This document shows, one piece after another, positions 51,022-64,000 of a stretch of DNA of 64,000 bases. The stretch is from Colletes latitarsis (Eukaryota > Arthropoda > Insecta > Hymenoptera > Colletidae): assembly GCF_051014445.1 (NCBI RefSeq), contig NC_135134.1:6973672-7037671 (forward strand), in the 5' to 3' direction. Both the position numbers and the translations under genes were made by a program. Each line of letters begins with the position of its first letter. Position 1 is the stretch's first letter. A model generated the notes under the pieces. It saw only the letters and a list, made by a program, of their open reading frames with translations, had not been told where the DNA came from and ran no database searches.

Positions 51022-53262
51022 TTGCACTCATCTGGCTCGTACCTTCGCGTTTTTCGCCTACATGTTGGCAAGATCCTGGGCTTTTCCTGGCTTGGATCAC
51101 GTAGTAATGCGGTTCTACACCGGAGCAGTCAATTAAACCTGGTTCCGATTATTATTTTAGAGGGTAACGCCGGTTATGACTCGGTTAGGTCTGGTATTTG
51201 CCCTCTTCTGGCTCTAACTTCGCATTTTTCGCATACTTGTTGCCCAGATCCTGGCGTTTTTCTGGCTTGGCCCACGCAGTAATGTGGTACCACACTGAAG
51301 CAGTTAATTAATCCTGCTTCCGATTAATATTTTAAAGGATAACACTGAGTATGTCTGGGTTAGTTCCGGTATTTGCAATCATCTGGCACATACTTTCGCG
51401 TTATTCGCATACTTGTTGGCCAGATCCTGGGTTTTTTCTGGTTTGGACCCCGTAGTAATGAGGTACCACACGGAAACTGTCAACTAAACCTAGTTGCGAT
51501 TAATATTTTAGAGGATAACGCCGGTTATGTCTCGGTTAGGTCTGGGGTTTGCCCTCATCTGGCTCATACCTTCGCGTTTTTCGCCTACTTTCTGGCAAGG
51601 TCCTGGGCTTTTTCTGGCTTGCATCACGTAGTAATGCGGTACCACACCGAAACAGTCAATTAAACCTGGTTGCGATTAATATTATAGAGGATAACGTCGG
51701 TAATGTCTCGGTTAGGTCTGGTATTTGCAATCATCTGGCTCATACCTTCGCGTTTTTCGCATACTTGTTGGCCAGATCCTGGGTTTTTTCTGGTTTGGAC
51801 CCCGTAGTAATGAGGTACCACACGGAAACAGTCAACTAATCCTGGTTGCGATTAATATTTTAGAGGATAACGCCGGTTATGTCTCGGTTAGGTCTGGGAT
51901 TTGCCTTCATCTGGCTCGTACTTTCGCATTTCTCGCATACTTGATGGCCAGATCCTCGGCTTTTTGTGGTATGGATCCCGTAGTGATGTAGTTCCACACC
52001 GAAACAGTCAATTAAACCTGGTTGCGATTAATATTATAGAGGATAACGCCTGTTATGTCTCGGTTAGGTCTGGGGTTTGCCCTCATCTGGCTCATACCTT
52101 CGCGTTTTTCGCCTACATGTTGGCAAGATCCTGGGCTTTTCCTGGCTTGGATCACGTAGTAATGCGGTTCTACACCGGAGCAGTCAATTAAACCTGGTTC
52201 CGATTATTATTTTAGAGGGTAACGCCGGTTATGACTCGGTTAGGTCTGGTATTTGCCCTCTTCTGGCTCGTACTTTCGCATTTTTCGCATACTTGTTGGC
52301 CAGATCCTGGCGTTTTTCTGGCTTGGCCCACGCAGTAATGTGGTACCACACTGAAGCAGTTAATTAATCCTGCTTCCGATTAATATTTTAAAGGATAACA
52401 CTGAGTATGTCTGGGTTAGTTCCGGTATTTGCAATCATCTGGCACATACTTTCGCGTTATTCGCATACTTGTTGGCCAGATCCTGGGTTTTTTCTGGTTT
52501 GGACCCCGTAGTAATGAGGTACCACACGGAAACTGTCAACTAAACCTAGTTGCGATTAATATTTTAGAGGATAACGCCGGTTATGTCTCGGTTAGGTCTG
52601 GGGTTTGCCCTCATCTGGCTCATACCTTCGTGTTTTTCGCCTACTTTTTGGCAAGGTCCTGGGCTTTTTCTGGCTTGCATCACGTAGTAATGCGGTACCA
52701 CACCGAAACAGTCAATTAAACCTGGTTGCGATTAATATTATAGAGGATAACGACGGTAATGTCTCGGTTAGGTCTGGTATTTGCAATCATCTGGCTCATA
52801 CCTTCGCGTTTTTCGCACACTTGTTGGCCAGATCCTGGGTTTTTTCTGGTTTGGACCCCGTAGTAATGAGGTACCACACGGAAACAGTCAACTAATCCTG
52901 GTTGCGATTAATATTTTAGAGGATAACGCCGGTTATGTCTCGGTTAGGTCTGGGATTTGCCTTCATCTGGCTCGTACTTTCGCATTTCTCGCATACTTGT
53001 TGGCCAGATTCTCGGCTTTTTGTGGTATGGATCCCGTAGTGATGTAGTTCCACACCGAAACAGTCAATTAAACCTGGTTGCGATTAATATTATAGAGGAT
53101 AACGCCTGTTATGTCTCGGTTAGGTCTGGGGTTTGCCCTCATCTGGCTCATACCTTCGCGTTTTTCGCCTACTTTTTGGCAAGGTCCTGGGCTTTTTCTG
53201 GCTTGCATCACGTAGTATGCGGTACCACACCGAAACAGTCAATTAAACCTGGTTGCGATTAA
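51022..53262 (-). repeat. 6-monomer higher-order repeat with a nested 3-mer
   Basis: A unit of about 1,056 bp (six monomers) is repeated twice: 51,022-52,076 and 52,077-53,132, with copy 1 one base shorter through a change at about 51,214. Private marks include CCGATTATTATTTTAGAGGG, TTAATTAATCCTGCTTCCG and GTGATGTAGTTCCACACC. The last three monomers then recur at an offset of about 527 bp, running on to about 53.8 kb. Confidence 0.88.
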
Positions 53263-55429
53263 TATTATAGAGGATAACGTCGGTAATGTCTCGGTTAGGT
53301 CTGGTATTTGCAATCATCTGGCTCATACCTTCGCGTTTTTCGCATACTTGTTGGCCAGATCCTGGGTTTTTTCTGGTTTGGATCTCGTAGTGATGTGGTT
53401 CCACACCGAAACAGTAAATTAAACCTGGTTGCGATTAATATTTTGGAGGATAACGCCGGTTATGTCTCCGCTAGGTCTGGGATTTGCCTTCATCTGGCTC
53501 TTACTTTCGCATTTCTCGCATACTTGTTGGCCAGATCCTCGGCTTTTTGTGGTATGGATCCCGTAGTGATGTAGTTCCACACCGAAACAGTCAATTAAAC
53601 CTGGTTGCGATTAATATTATAGAGGATAACGCCTGTTATGTCTCGGTTAGATCTGGGGTTTGCCCTCATCTGGCTCATACCTTCGCGTTTTTCGCCTACT
53701 TTTTGGCAAGGTCCTGGGCTTTTTCTGGCTTGCATCACGTAGTGTGCGGTACCACACCGAAACAGTCAATTAAACCTGGTTGCGATTAATATTATAGAGG
53801 ATAACGTCGGTAATGTCTCGGTTAGGTCTGGTATTTGCAATCATCTGGCTCATACCTTCGCGTTTTTCGCATACTTGTTGGCAAGGTCCTGGGCTTTTTC
53901 TGGCTCGCATCACGTAGTAATGCGGTACCACACTCAAACAGTCAATAAAAGCTGGTTCAGATTAGTATTTTAGAGGATAACGCCGGTTATGTCACGGTTA
54001 GTTCTGGTATTTGCAATCATCTGGCTCATACTTTCGCGTTTTTCGCTAACTTCTTGGCCAGATCCTGCGTTTTTTCTGGTGTGGATCCTGTAGTAATGTG
54101 GTTCCACACCGAAATAGTCAATTAAACCTGTTTGCGATTAATATTTTAGTGCAGAACGCCGGTTATGGCTGGGCTAGGTCTGGTATTTCTCATCATCTAG
54201 CACATACTTTCGCATTTTTCGCATACGTGTTGGCCAGATCTTGGGTTTTTTGTGATTTGGATCCCGTCGTAATGCGGTGCCACACCGAAACATTCAATTA
54301 AACCTGGTTGCGATTAATATTTTAGTGGTTAACGCCGGTTATGTCACGGTTAGGTCTGGGATTTGCCGTCATCTGGCTCGTATTTTCGTATTTTTCGCAT
54401 ACTTGTTGGCCAGATCCTGCCTTTCTCAGGCTTGAACCACGTAGTAATATGGTACCACACTGAAACAGTCAATAGAAGCTGGTACCGAATAGTATTATAG
54501 AGGATAACGCTGGTTATGTCTGGGTTAGTTCTGGTATTTGGAAACATCTGGGTCATACTTTCGCAATTTTCGCGTACTTGTTGGCCAGATCTTGGGTTTT
54601 TTGTGGTTTGGATCCCGTCGTAATGTGGTTCCACACCGAAGCAGTCAATTAAACCTGGTTGCGATTAATATTATGGAGGATAACGCCGGCTATGTCTGGG
54701 TTAGGTCTGGTATTTGCAATCATCTGGCTCATACCTTCGCGTTTTTCGCATACTTGTTGGCCAGATCCTGGGTTTTTTCTGATTTGGATCCCGAAGTAAT
54801 GAAATTCCACACCGAAACAGTCAATTAAACCTGGTTGCGATTAATATTTTAGAGGATAACGCCGGTTATGTCACGGTTAGGTCTGGGATTTGCCTTCATC
54901 TGGCTCGTACTTTCGCATTTCTCGCATACTTGTTGGCCAGATCCTCGGCTTTTTGTGGTATGGATCCCGTAGTGATGTAGTTCCACACCGAAGCAGTCAA
55001 TTAAACCTGGTTCCGATTAATATTATAGAGGATAACGCCTGTTATGTCTCGGTTAGGTCTGGGGTTTGCCCTCATCTGGCTCATACCTTCGCGATTTCGC
55101 ATACTTGTTGGCCAGATCCTGGGTTTTTTCTGATTTGGATCCCGAAGTAATGAAATTCCACACCGAAACAGTCAATTAAACCTGGTTGCGATTAATATTT
55201 TAGAGGACAACGCCGGTTATGTCACGGTTAGGTCTGGGATTTGACCTCATCTGGCCCGCACTCTCGCATTTTACGCATACTTGTTGACCAGATCCTGGGC
55301 TTTTTCTGGTTTGGATCACGTAGGAATATGGTACCACACTGAAACAGTCAATAAAAGCTGGTCCCGATTAGTATTTTAGAGGATGACGCTGTTTATGTCT
55401 GGGTTAGGTCGGGTGTTTGCCCTCATCTG

Positions 55430-56800
55430 GCTCGTTCTTTCGCATTTTTCGCATACTTGTTGGCCAGATCCTGGGCTTTTTCTGGTTTGGATCACGTAGT
55501 AATATGGTACCACACTGAAACAGTCAATAGAAGCTGGTTCCGAATAGTATTTTAGAAGATAACGCTGGTTATGTCTGGGTTAGTTCTGGTATTTGCAACC
55601 ATCTGGCTCATACTTTCGCGATTTCGCATACTTGTTGGCCAGATCCTGGGTTTTTTCTGGTTTGGATCCCGAAGTAATGAAATTCCACACCGAAACAGTC
55701 AATTAAACGTGGTTGCTATTAATATTTTAGAGGATAACGCCGGTTATGTCACGGTTAGGTCTGGGATTTGCCCTCATCTGGCTCGCACTTTCGCATTTTA
55801 CGCATACTTCTTGGCCAGATTCGGGGTTTTTTCTGGTTTGGATCCCGTAATAATGACGTTCCACAACAAAACAGACAATTAAACCTGGTTGCGATTAATA
55901 TTTTAGAGGATAACGCTGGTTATGTCTGTGTTAGGTCTGGTACTTGCCCTCATCTGGCTCGTACTTTCACATTTTTCGCATACTTGTTGGTCAGATCCTG
56001 GGGTTTTTCTGGTTTGGATCACGTAGTAATGTGGTACCACACTGAAACAGTCAATAAAAGCTGGTCCCAATTAGTATCTTAGAGGATAACGCTGGTTATG
56101 TCTGGGTTTGGTCGGGTATTTGCCCTCATCTGGCTCGTACTTTCGTATTTTTCGCATACTTGTTGGCCAGATACTGGGCTTTTTCTGGTTTGGATCACGT
56201 AGCAGTATGGTACCACACCGACACAGTCAATAGAAGCTGGTTCCGAGTAGTATTTTAGAGGATAACGCTGGTTATGTCTGGGTTAGTTCTGGTATTTGCA
56301 ATCATCTGGCTCGTACTTTCACATTTTTCGCATACTTGTTGGTCAGATCCTGGGGTTTTTCTGGTTTGGATCACGTAGTAATGTGGTACCACACTGAAAC
56401 AGTCAATAAAAGCTGGTCCCAATTAGTATCTTAGAGGATAACGCTGGTTATGTCTGGGTTTGGTCGGGTATTTGCCCTCATCTGGCTCGTACTTTCGTAT
56501 TTTTCGCATACTTGTTGGCCAGATACTGGGCTTTTTCTGGTTTGGATCACGTAGCAGTATGGTACCACACCGACACAGTCAATAGAAGCTGGTTCCGAGT
56601 AGTATTTTAGAGGATAACGCTGGTTATGTCTGGGTTAGTTCTGGTATTTGCAACCATCTGGCTCATACTTTCGCGATTTGGCATACTTGTTGGCCAGATC
56701 CTGGGTTTTTTCTGGTTTGGATCCCGAAGTAATGAAATTCCACACCGAAACAGTCAATTAAACGTGGTTGCGATTAATATTTTAGAGGATAACGCCGGTT
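55430..56800 (-). repeat. Short-range 2-mer and 6-mer duplications
   Basis: The pair of monomers with CACATTTTTCGCATACTTG, GGTCAGATCCTGGGG and GATACTGGGCTTTTTCTGG at 55.96-56.28 kb recurs 352 bp later (two monomers) at 56.31-56.63 kb. Flanking monomers with CCCGAAGTAATGAAATTCC recur 1,055 bp apart (about 55.57 and 56.63 kb). Confidence 0.82.
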
Positions 56801-58253
56801 ATGTCACGGTTAGGTCTGGGATTTGCCCTCATCTGGCTCGTACTTTCTCATTTTTCACATACTTGTTGGCCAGATCCTGTCCTTTTTCTGGCTTGGACCA
56901 CGTAGTAATGAGGTACCACACTGAAACAGTCAATTAAACCTGGTTCCGATTAATATTTTAGAGGATAACGCTGGTTATGGCTGGGTTAAGTCTGGTATTT
57001 GCCCTCATCCAGCTCGTACTTTCGCATTTTTCGCATACTTGTTGGCCAGATCCTGGGCTTTTTCTGGTTTGTTTCTCGGTGTAATGTGGTTCTACAGCGA
57101 AACATTCATTTAAACCTGGTTGCGATTAGTATTTAAGAGGATAACGCTGGTTATGTCTAGGTTAGGACTGGTATTTGCCCTCATCTGTCTTGTACTTTCG
57201 CATTCTTCGCCTACTTGATGGCAAGATCCTGGGCTTTCTCTGGTTTGGATCACGTAGTAATGCGGTACCACACCGAAGCAGTCAATTACACCTGGTTGCG
57301 ATTGATATTTTAGTGGATAACGCCGGTTATGTGACGGTTAGGTCTGGGATTTGCCGTCATCTGGATCGTATTTTCGCATTTTTCGCATACTTGTTGGCCA
57401 GATCCCGGCCTTTCTCTGGCTTGGACCACGTAGTAAAATGGTACCACACTGAAACAGTCAATAGAAGCTGGTACCGGATAGTATTTTAGAGGATAACGCT
57501 GGTTATGTCAGGGTTAGTTCTGGTATTTGCAACCATCTGGCTCATACATTCGCGATTTCGCATACTTCTTGGCCAGATCCTGGCCTTTCTCTGGCTTGGA
57601 CCACGTAGTATTGTGGTATCACACTGAAACGGTCAATAAAAGCTGGTCCCGATTAGTATTTTAGAGGATAACGCTGGTTATGTCTGGGTTAGATCTGGTA
57701 TTTCCCCTCATCTGGCTCGTACTTTCGCAGTTTTCGCATACTTGTTGGCCAGATCCTGGCCTTTCCCTGGATTGGACCACGTAGTAATATGGTACCACAC
57801 TGAAACAGTCAATAGAAGCTGGTACCAAATAGTATTTTAGAAGATAACGCTGGTTATGTCTCGGTTAGATCTGGGATTTGCCCCCGTCTTGCTCGTGCTT
57901 CCGTATTTTTCGCATACTTGTTGGTCAGATCCTGGGCTTTTTCTGGTTTGGATCACGTAGTAATATGGTACCACACCGAAACAGTCAATAGAAGCTGGTT
58001 CCGAATAGTATATTAGAGGATAACGCTGGTTATGTCTGGGTTAGGTCTGGTATTTGCAATCATCTGGCTCGTACTTTCGCATTTTGCGCATTCCAGTTGG
58101 CCAGATCCTGGGTTTTTTCTGGTTTCGATCCCGTAGTAATGCGGTTCCACACCGATACAGTCAATTAAACCTGGTCGCGATGAATATTTTAGAGGATAAC
58201 GCCGGTTATGACTCGGTTCGGTCTGGCATTTGCCCTCTTCTGGCGCGTAGTTT

Positions 58254-59122
58254 CGCATTTTTCGCATACTTGTTGGCCAGATCCTGGGCTTTTTGTGGTT
58301 TGTTTCACGGTGTAATGTGGTTCTACAGCGAAACAGTCAAATAAACCTGGTTGCGATTAGTATTTAAGAGGATAACGCCGGTTATGTCTGGGTTAGGTCT
58401 GGTATTTGCCCTGATCTGGCTCATACTTTCGCGTTTTTCGCATACTTGTTGGCCACATCCTGGCCTTCTTCTGGTTTGGATTACGTAGTAATGCGGTACC
58501 ACACCGAAACAGTCAATTAAACCTGGTTTCGATTAATATTTTAGAGGATAACGCCGGTTATGTTTGGGTTAGGTCTGGTATATGCCCTCATCTGGCTCGT
58601 ACTTTCGCATTTTTCGCACACTTGTTGGCCAGATCCTCGGATTATTCTGGTTTGGATCCCGTAGAAATGAGGTTCCGCACCGAAACAGTTAATTAAACCT
58701 GGATGCGATTAATATTTTAGAGGTTGACGCCGGTTATTTCTCGGTTAGGTCTGCGATTTGCCCTCATCTGTCTCGTACATTCGCATTTTTCGCATACTTG
58801 TTGGCCAGATCCTGGCCTTTTGCTGGTCTGTATCACGTAATAATGTGGTTCCTCACCAAAACAGTCAATTAAACCTGGTTGCGATTAATATTTTAGAGGA
58901 TAACGCCGGTTATATCTCGGTTAGGTCTGGGATTTGCCCCAATCTGGCTCGTACTTTCGCATTTTTCGCATACTTGTTGGCCAGATGCAGGGCTTTTTCT
59001 GGCTTGGTTCACGTAGTAATGCGGTGCCACACCGAAACAGTCAATTAAACCTGGTTGCGATTAATATTTTAGAGGATAACGCCGGTTCTGACTCTGTTAG
59101 GTCTGGGATTTTCCCTCATCTG
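58254..59122 (-). repeat. 23-mer-offset duplicated block (pairs with 62,308-63,176)
   Basis: About 870 bp recur at an offset of 4,054 bp (23 monomers) with few or no differences noticed, including TGTTTCACGGTGTAATG, CACATCCTGGCCTTCTTCTG, GATCCTCGGATTATTCTGG and GAGGTTGACGCCGG. Confidence 0.9.
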
Positions 59123-60094
59123 GCTCGTACTTTCGCATTTTTCGCATACTTGTTGGCCAGATCCTGGCCTTTTGCTGGTCTGTATCACGTAGTAATACGG
59201 TACCACACCGAAACAGTCAATGAAACCTGGTTGCGATTAATATTTTAGAGGATAACGCCGGTTATGTCTCGGTTAGGTCTGGAACTTGCCCTCATCTGGC
59301 TCGTACTTTCGCATTTTGCGCATACTTGTTGGCCATATCCTGCGCTTTTTCTGGTTTGTTTCACGTAGTAATGCGATATCACACCGAAGCAGTCAATTAA
59401 ACCTGGTTGCGATTAATATTCTAGAGGATAACGCCGGTTATATCTCGGTTAGGCCTGGAATTTGCCCTCATCTGGCTCGTACTTTCGCATTTTGCGCATA
59501 CTTGTTGGCCAGATCCTGCGCTTTTTCTGGTTTGTTTCACGTAGTAATGCGATATCACACCGAAGCAGACAATTAAACCTGGTTGCGATTAATATTCAAG
59601 AGGATAACGCCGGTTATATATCGGTTTGGCCTGGGACTTGCCCTCATCTGGCTCGTACTTTCGCATTCTTCGCATACTTGTTGGCCAGATCCTGGGCTTT
59701 TTCTAGTTTGGATCACGCACTAATGCGGTACCACACTGAAACAGTCAATGAAACCTGGTTGCGATTAATATTTTAGAGGATAACGCCGGTTATGTCTCGG
59801 TTAGGTCTGGAATTTGCCCTCATCTGGCTCGTACTTTCGCATTTTTCGCATACTTGTTGGCCAGATCCTGGCCTTTTGCTGGTCTGTATCACGTAGTAAT
59901 ACGGTACCACACCGAAACAGTTAATGAAACCTGGTTGCGAGTAATATTTAAGAGGATGACGCCGGTTATGTCTGGGTTAGTTCTGGTATTTGCCCTCATC
60001 TGGCTCGTACTTTCGCATTTTTCGCATACTTGTTGGCCAGATCCTGGGCTTTTTCTAGTTTGGATCACGCAGTAATGCGGTACCACACTGAAAC

Positions 60095-61002
60095 AGTCAA
60101 TTAAACCTGGTTGCGATTAATATTTTAGAGGATAACGCCGGTTCTGACTCTGTTAGGTCTGGGATTTTCCCTCATCTGGATCGTAATTTCGCATTTTTCG
60201 CATACTTGTTGGACAGATCCTGGCCTTTTTCATGCTTGGGCCACGTAGTAATGTGGTACCACACTGAAACAGTCAAATAAACCTGGTTGCGATTAATATT
60301 TTAGAGGATAACGCCGGTTATGTCTCGGTTAGGTCTGGAATTTGCCCTCATCTGGCTCGTACTTTCGCATTTTTCGCATACTTGTTGGCCAGATCCTGGG
60401 CTTTTTCTAGTTTGGATCACGCACTAATGCGGTACCACACTGAAACAGTCAATGAAACCTGGTTGCGATTAATATTTTAGAGGATAACGCCGGTTATGTC
60501 TCGGTTAGGTCTGGAATTTGCCCTCATCTGGCTCGTACTTTCGCATTTTTCGCATACTTGTTGGCCAGATCCTGGCCTTTTGCTGGTCTGTATCACGTAG
60601 TAATACGGTACCACACCGAAACAGTCAATGAAACCTGGTTGCGATTAATATTTTAGAGGATAACGCCGGTTATGTCTCGGTTAGGTCTGGAATTTGCCCT
60701 CATCTGGCTCGTACTTTCGCATTTTTCGCATACTTGTTGGCCAGATCCTGCGCTTTTTCTGGTTTGTTTCACGTAGTAATGCGATATCACACCGAAGCAG
60801 TCAATTAAACCTGGTTGCGATTAATATTCTAGAGAATAACGCCGGTTATATCTCGGTTAGGCCTGGGACTTGCCCTCATCTGGCTCGTACTTTCGCATTT
60901 TCCGCATACTTGTTGGCCAGATCCTGGCCTTTTGCTGGTCTGTATCACTTAGTAATACGGTACCACACCGAAACAGTCAATGAAACCTGTTTGCGAGTAA
61001 TA
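60095..61002 (-). repeat. 17-mer-offset duplicated block (pairs with 63,093-64,000)
   Basis: At least 905 bp recur at an offset of 2,998 bp (17 monomers), from GGTTCTGACTCTGTTAGGTC (60,140/63,138) through GTCTGTATCACTTAGTAATA. The second copy runs off the end of the window. A related 12-monomer offset (2,112 bp) links 59.29-59.78 kb to 61.40 kb and onward. Confidence 0.88.
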
Positions 61003-64000
61003 TTTAAGGGGATGACGCCGGTTATGTCTGGGTTAGTTCTGGTATTTGCCCTCATCTGGCTCGTACTTTCGCATTTTTCGCATACTTGTTGGCCAGATCC
61101 TGGGCTTTTTCTGGTTTGTTTCACGTAGTAAGGCGACATCACACCGAAGCAGTCAATTAAACCTGGTTGCGATTAATAGTTTAGAGGATAACGCCGGTTA
61201 TGTCTGGGTTAGGTCTGGGATTTGCCCTCATCTGGCTCGAACTTTCGCATTTCTCGCATACTTGTTGGTCAGAACCTGGGCTTTTCCTGGTTTGGATCAC
61301 GCACTAATGCGGTACCACACTGAAACAGTCAATGAAACCTGGTTGCGATTAATATTTTAGAGGATAACGCCGGTTATGTCTCGGTTAGGTCTGGAATTTG
61401 CCCTCATCTGGCTCGTACTTTCGCATTTTGCGCATACTTGTTGGCCATATCCTGCGCTTTTTCTGGTTTGTTTCACGTAGTAATGCGATATCACACCGAA
61501 GCAGTCAATTAAACCTGGTTGCGATTAATATTCTAGAGGATAACGCCGGTTATATCTCGGTTAGGCCTGGGACTTGCCCTCATCTGGCTCGTACTTTCCC
61601 ATTTTTCGCATACTTGTTGCCCAGATCCTGGCCTTTTGCTGGTCTGTATCACGTAGTAATACGGTACCACACCGAAACAGTCAATGAAACCTGTTTGCGA
61701 GTAATATTTAAGAGGATGACGCCGGTTATGTCTGGGTTAGTTCTGGTATTTGCCCTCATCTGGCTCGTACTTTCGCATTTTTCGCATACTTGTTGGCCAG
61801 ATCCTGGGCTTTTTCTAGTTTGGATCCCGTAGTAATAAGGTTCCACACCGAAACAGTCAATTAAACCGGGTTTCGGTTAATATTTTAGAGGATAACGCCG
61901 GCTATGGCTGGGTTAGTTCTGGTATTTGCCCTCATCTGGCTCGTACTTTCGCATTTCTCGCATACTTGATGGTCAGATCCTGGCCTTTTCCTGGTTTGGT
62001 TCACGCACTAATGCGGTACCACAAGGAAACAGTCAATTATGCTGTCCCCTGGTTGCGACTAATATCTTAGAGGATAACGCCGGTTATGTCTCGGTTAGTT
62101 CTGGGATTTGCCTTCATCTGGCTCGTGCTATCGCATTTTTCGCATTCTTGTTGGCCAGATCCTGGACTTTTTCTGGTTTGGATCACGCAGTAATGTGGTA
62201 CTACACTGAAACGGTCAATAAAAGCTGGTTGCGATTAGTATTTTAGAGGATAACGCCGGTTATGTCTCGGTTAGGTCTGGCATTGTCCCTCATCTGGCTC
62301 GTAATTTCGCATTTTTCGCATACTTGTTGGCCAGATCCTGGGCTTTTTGTGGTTTGTTTCACGGTGTAATGTGGTTCTACAGCGAAACAGTCAAATAAAC
62401 CTGGTTGCGATTAGTATTTAAGAGGATAACGCCGGTTATGTCTGGGTTAGGTCTGGTATTTGCCCTGATCTGGCTCATACTTTCGCGTTTTTCGCATACT
62501 TGTTGGCCACATCCTGGCCTTCTTCTGGTTTGGATTACGTAGTAATGCGGTACCACACCGAAACAGTCAATTAAACCTGGTTTCGATTAATATTTTAGAG
62601 GATAACGCCGGTTATGTTTGGGTTAGGTCTGGTATATGCCCTCATCTGGCTCGTACTTTCGCATTTTTCGCACACTTGTTGGCCAGATCCTCGGATTATT
62701 CTGGTTTGGATCCCGTAGAAATGAGGTTCCGCACCGAAACAGTTAATTAAACCTGGATGCGATTAATATTTTAGAGGTTGACGCCGGTTATTTCTCGGTT
62801 AGGTCTGCGATTTGCCCTCATCTGTCTCGTACATTCGCATTTTTCGCATACTTGTTGGCCAGATCCTGGCCTTTTGCTGGTCTGTATCACGTAATAATGT
62901 GGTTCCTCACCAAAACAGTCAATTAAACCTGGTTGCGATTAATATTTTAGAGGATAACGCCGGTTATATCTCGGTTAGGTCTGGGATTTGCCCCAATCTG
63001 GCTCGTACTTTCGCATTTTTCGCATACTTGTTGGCCAGATGCAGGGCTTTTTCTGGCTTGGTTCACGTAGTAATGCGGTGCCACACCGAAACAGTCAATT
63101 AAACCTGGTTGCGATTAATATTTTAGAGGATAACGCCGGTTCTGACTCTGTTAGGTCTGGGATTTTCCCTCATCTGGATCGTAATTTCGCATTTTTCGCA
63201 TACTTGTTGGACAGATCCTGGCCTTTTTCATGCTTGGGCCACGTAGTAATGTGGTACCACACTGAAACAGTCAAATAAAACTGGTTGCGATTAATATTTT
63301 AGAGGATAACGCCGGTTATGTCTCGGTTAGGTCTGGAATTTGCCCTCATCTGGCTCGTACTTTCGCATTTTTCGCATACTTGTTGGCCAGATCCTGGGCT
63401 TTTTCTAGTTTGGATCACGCTCTAATGCGGTACCACACTGAAACAGTCAATGAAACCTGGTTGCGATTAATATTTTAGTGGATAACGCCGGTTATGTCTC
63501 GGTTAGGTCTGGAATTTGCCCTCATCTGGCTCGTACTTTCGCATTTTTCGCATACTTGTTGGCCAGATCCTGGCCTTTTGCTGGTCTGTATCACGTAGTA
63601 ATACGGTACCACACCGAAACAGTCAATGAAACCTGGTTGCGATTAATATTTTAGAGGATAACGCCGGTTATGTCTCGGTTAGGTCTGGAACTTGCCCTCA
63701 TCTGGCTCGTACTTTCGCATTTTTCGCATACTTGTTGGCCAGATCCTGCGCTTTTTCTGGTTTGTTTCACGTAGTAATGCGATATCACACCGAAGCAGTC
63801 AATTAAACCTGGTTGCGATTAATATTCTAGAGAATAACGCCGGTTATATCTCGGTTAGGCCTGGGACTTGCCCTCATCTGGCTCGTACTTTCGCATTTTT
63901 CGCATACTTGTTGGCCAGATCCTGGCCTTTTGCTGGTCTGTATCACTTAGTAATACGGTACCACACCGAAACAGTCAATGAAACCTGTTTGCGAGTAATA

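Larger units (their letters stand above)
47041..64000 (-). repeat. Right-arm 176-bp satellite array, distal part
   Basis: The reverse-orientation satellite resumes at 47,041 in the same monomer, and within a few bases of the same point, at which it stopped at 45,867, and runs to the end of the window. Monomers are mostly subfamily B; 48,300-49,430 holds the GATAACACCGTTTAGG-like class also found beside the strand switch at 34.7 kb. Block duplications at 51.0-53.3, 55.4-56.8 and 58.2-64.0 kb show active local amplification. The array continues beyond the window, since the last duplicated block runs off the edge. Confidence 0.96.

Noticed and set aside
1..64000. Primate alpha satellite
   Set aside because: The monomer is 176 bp rather than 171 bp, and I recognise no alpha-satellite sequence blocks or CENP-B box.

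Overview
The window contains no protein-coding gene, rRNA or tRNA that I can support. About 98% of it (1-45,867 and 47,041-64,000) is one AT-leaning tandem satellite with a monomer of about 176 bp, present in roughly 355 copies. It is interrupted once by a 1,173-bp non-satellite segment that has the ends of a solo LTR of a retrotransposon. This is the make-up of eukaryotic constitutive heterochromatin, most simply a centromeric or pericentromeric array. The organism cannot be named from the sequence. An animal, perhaps an insect, is a weak guess from the LTR ends and a TTAGG-like subrepeat; a plant is not excluded.

Layout. Left arm, 1-34,699: monomers in one orientation, subfamily A, with several diverged monomer types shuffled by duplications (25-mer at 5.6-13.5 kb, 10- to 12-mers at 16.4-20.3 kb, 8- and 11-mers at 20.4-26.2 kb, a 7-mer higher-order repeat at 26.8-29.7 kb). 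At 34,696-34,700 the array flips strand. Right arm, 34,701-64,000: monomers in the opposite orientation, mainly subfamily B, again patterned by block duplications (14-mer at 36.9/39.3 kb, 35-mer offset at 38.4/44.6 kb, 6-mer at 51-53.3 kb, and 12-, 17- and 23-mer offsets at 58-64 kb). The LTR lies at 45,868-47,040 inside the right arm.

Three things stand out. (1) The strand switch has a 4-bp microhomology. It is flanked by a perfect 98-bp inverted repeat in which a right-arm monomer carries left-arm sequence in reverse, as expected from inverted gene conversion or template switching. An unbroken relative of the right side of the junction survives at 48.9 kb. (2) Inside the LTR a minisatellite of about 51 bp carries seven evenly spaced hairpins, each a 6-bp stem with a 5-nt loop, whose stems change by compensatory substitutions. 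That is the signature of a selected DNA or RNA structure. (3) Each satellite monomer has two adjacent dyads (ACTGtttCAGT and TGTGGTACCACA), a possible non-B DNA element in an array where I see no CENP-B box.

The many 60-144-residue open frames are accidental: 176 is not a multiple of 3, so every frame shifts at each monomer, and the same peptides recur wherever the satellite does. All comparisons were made by eye, so block ends are good to about 10-20 bp and identities are approximate.
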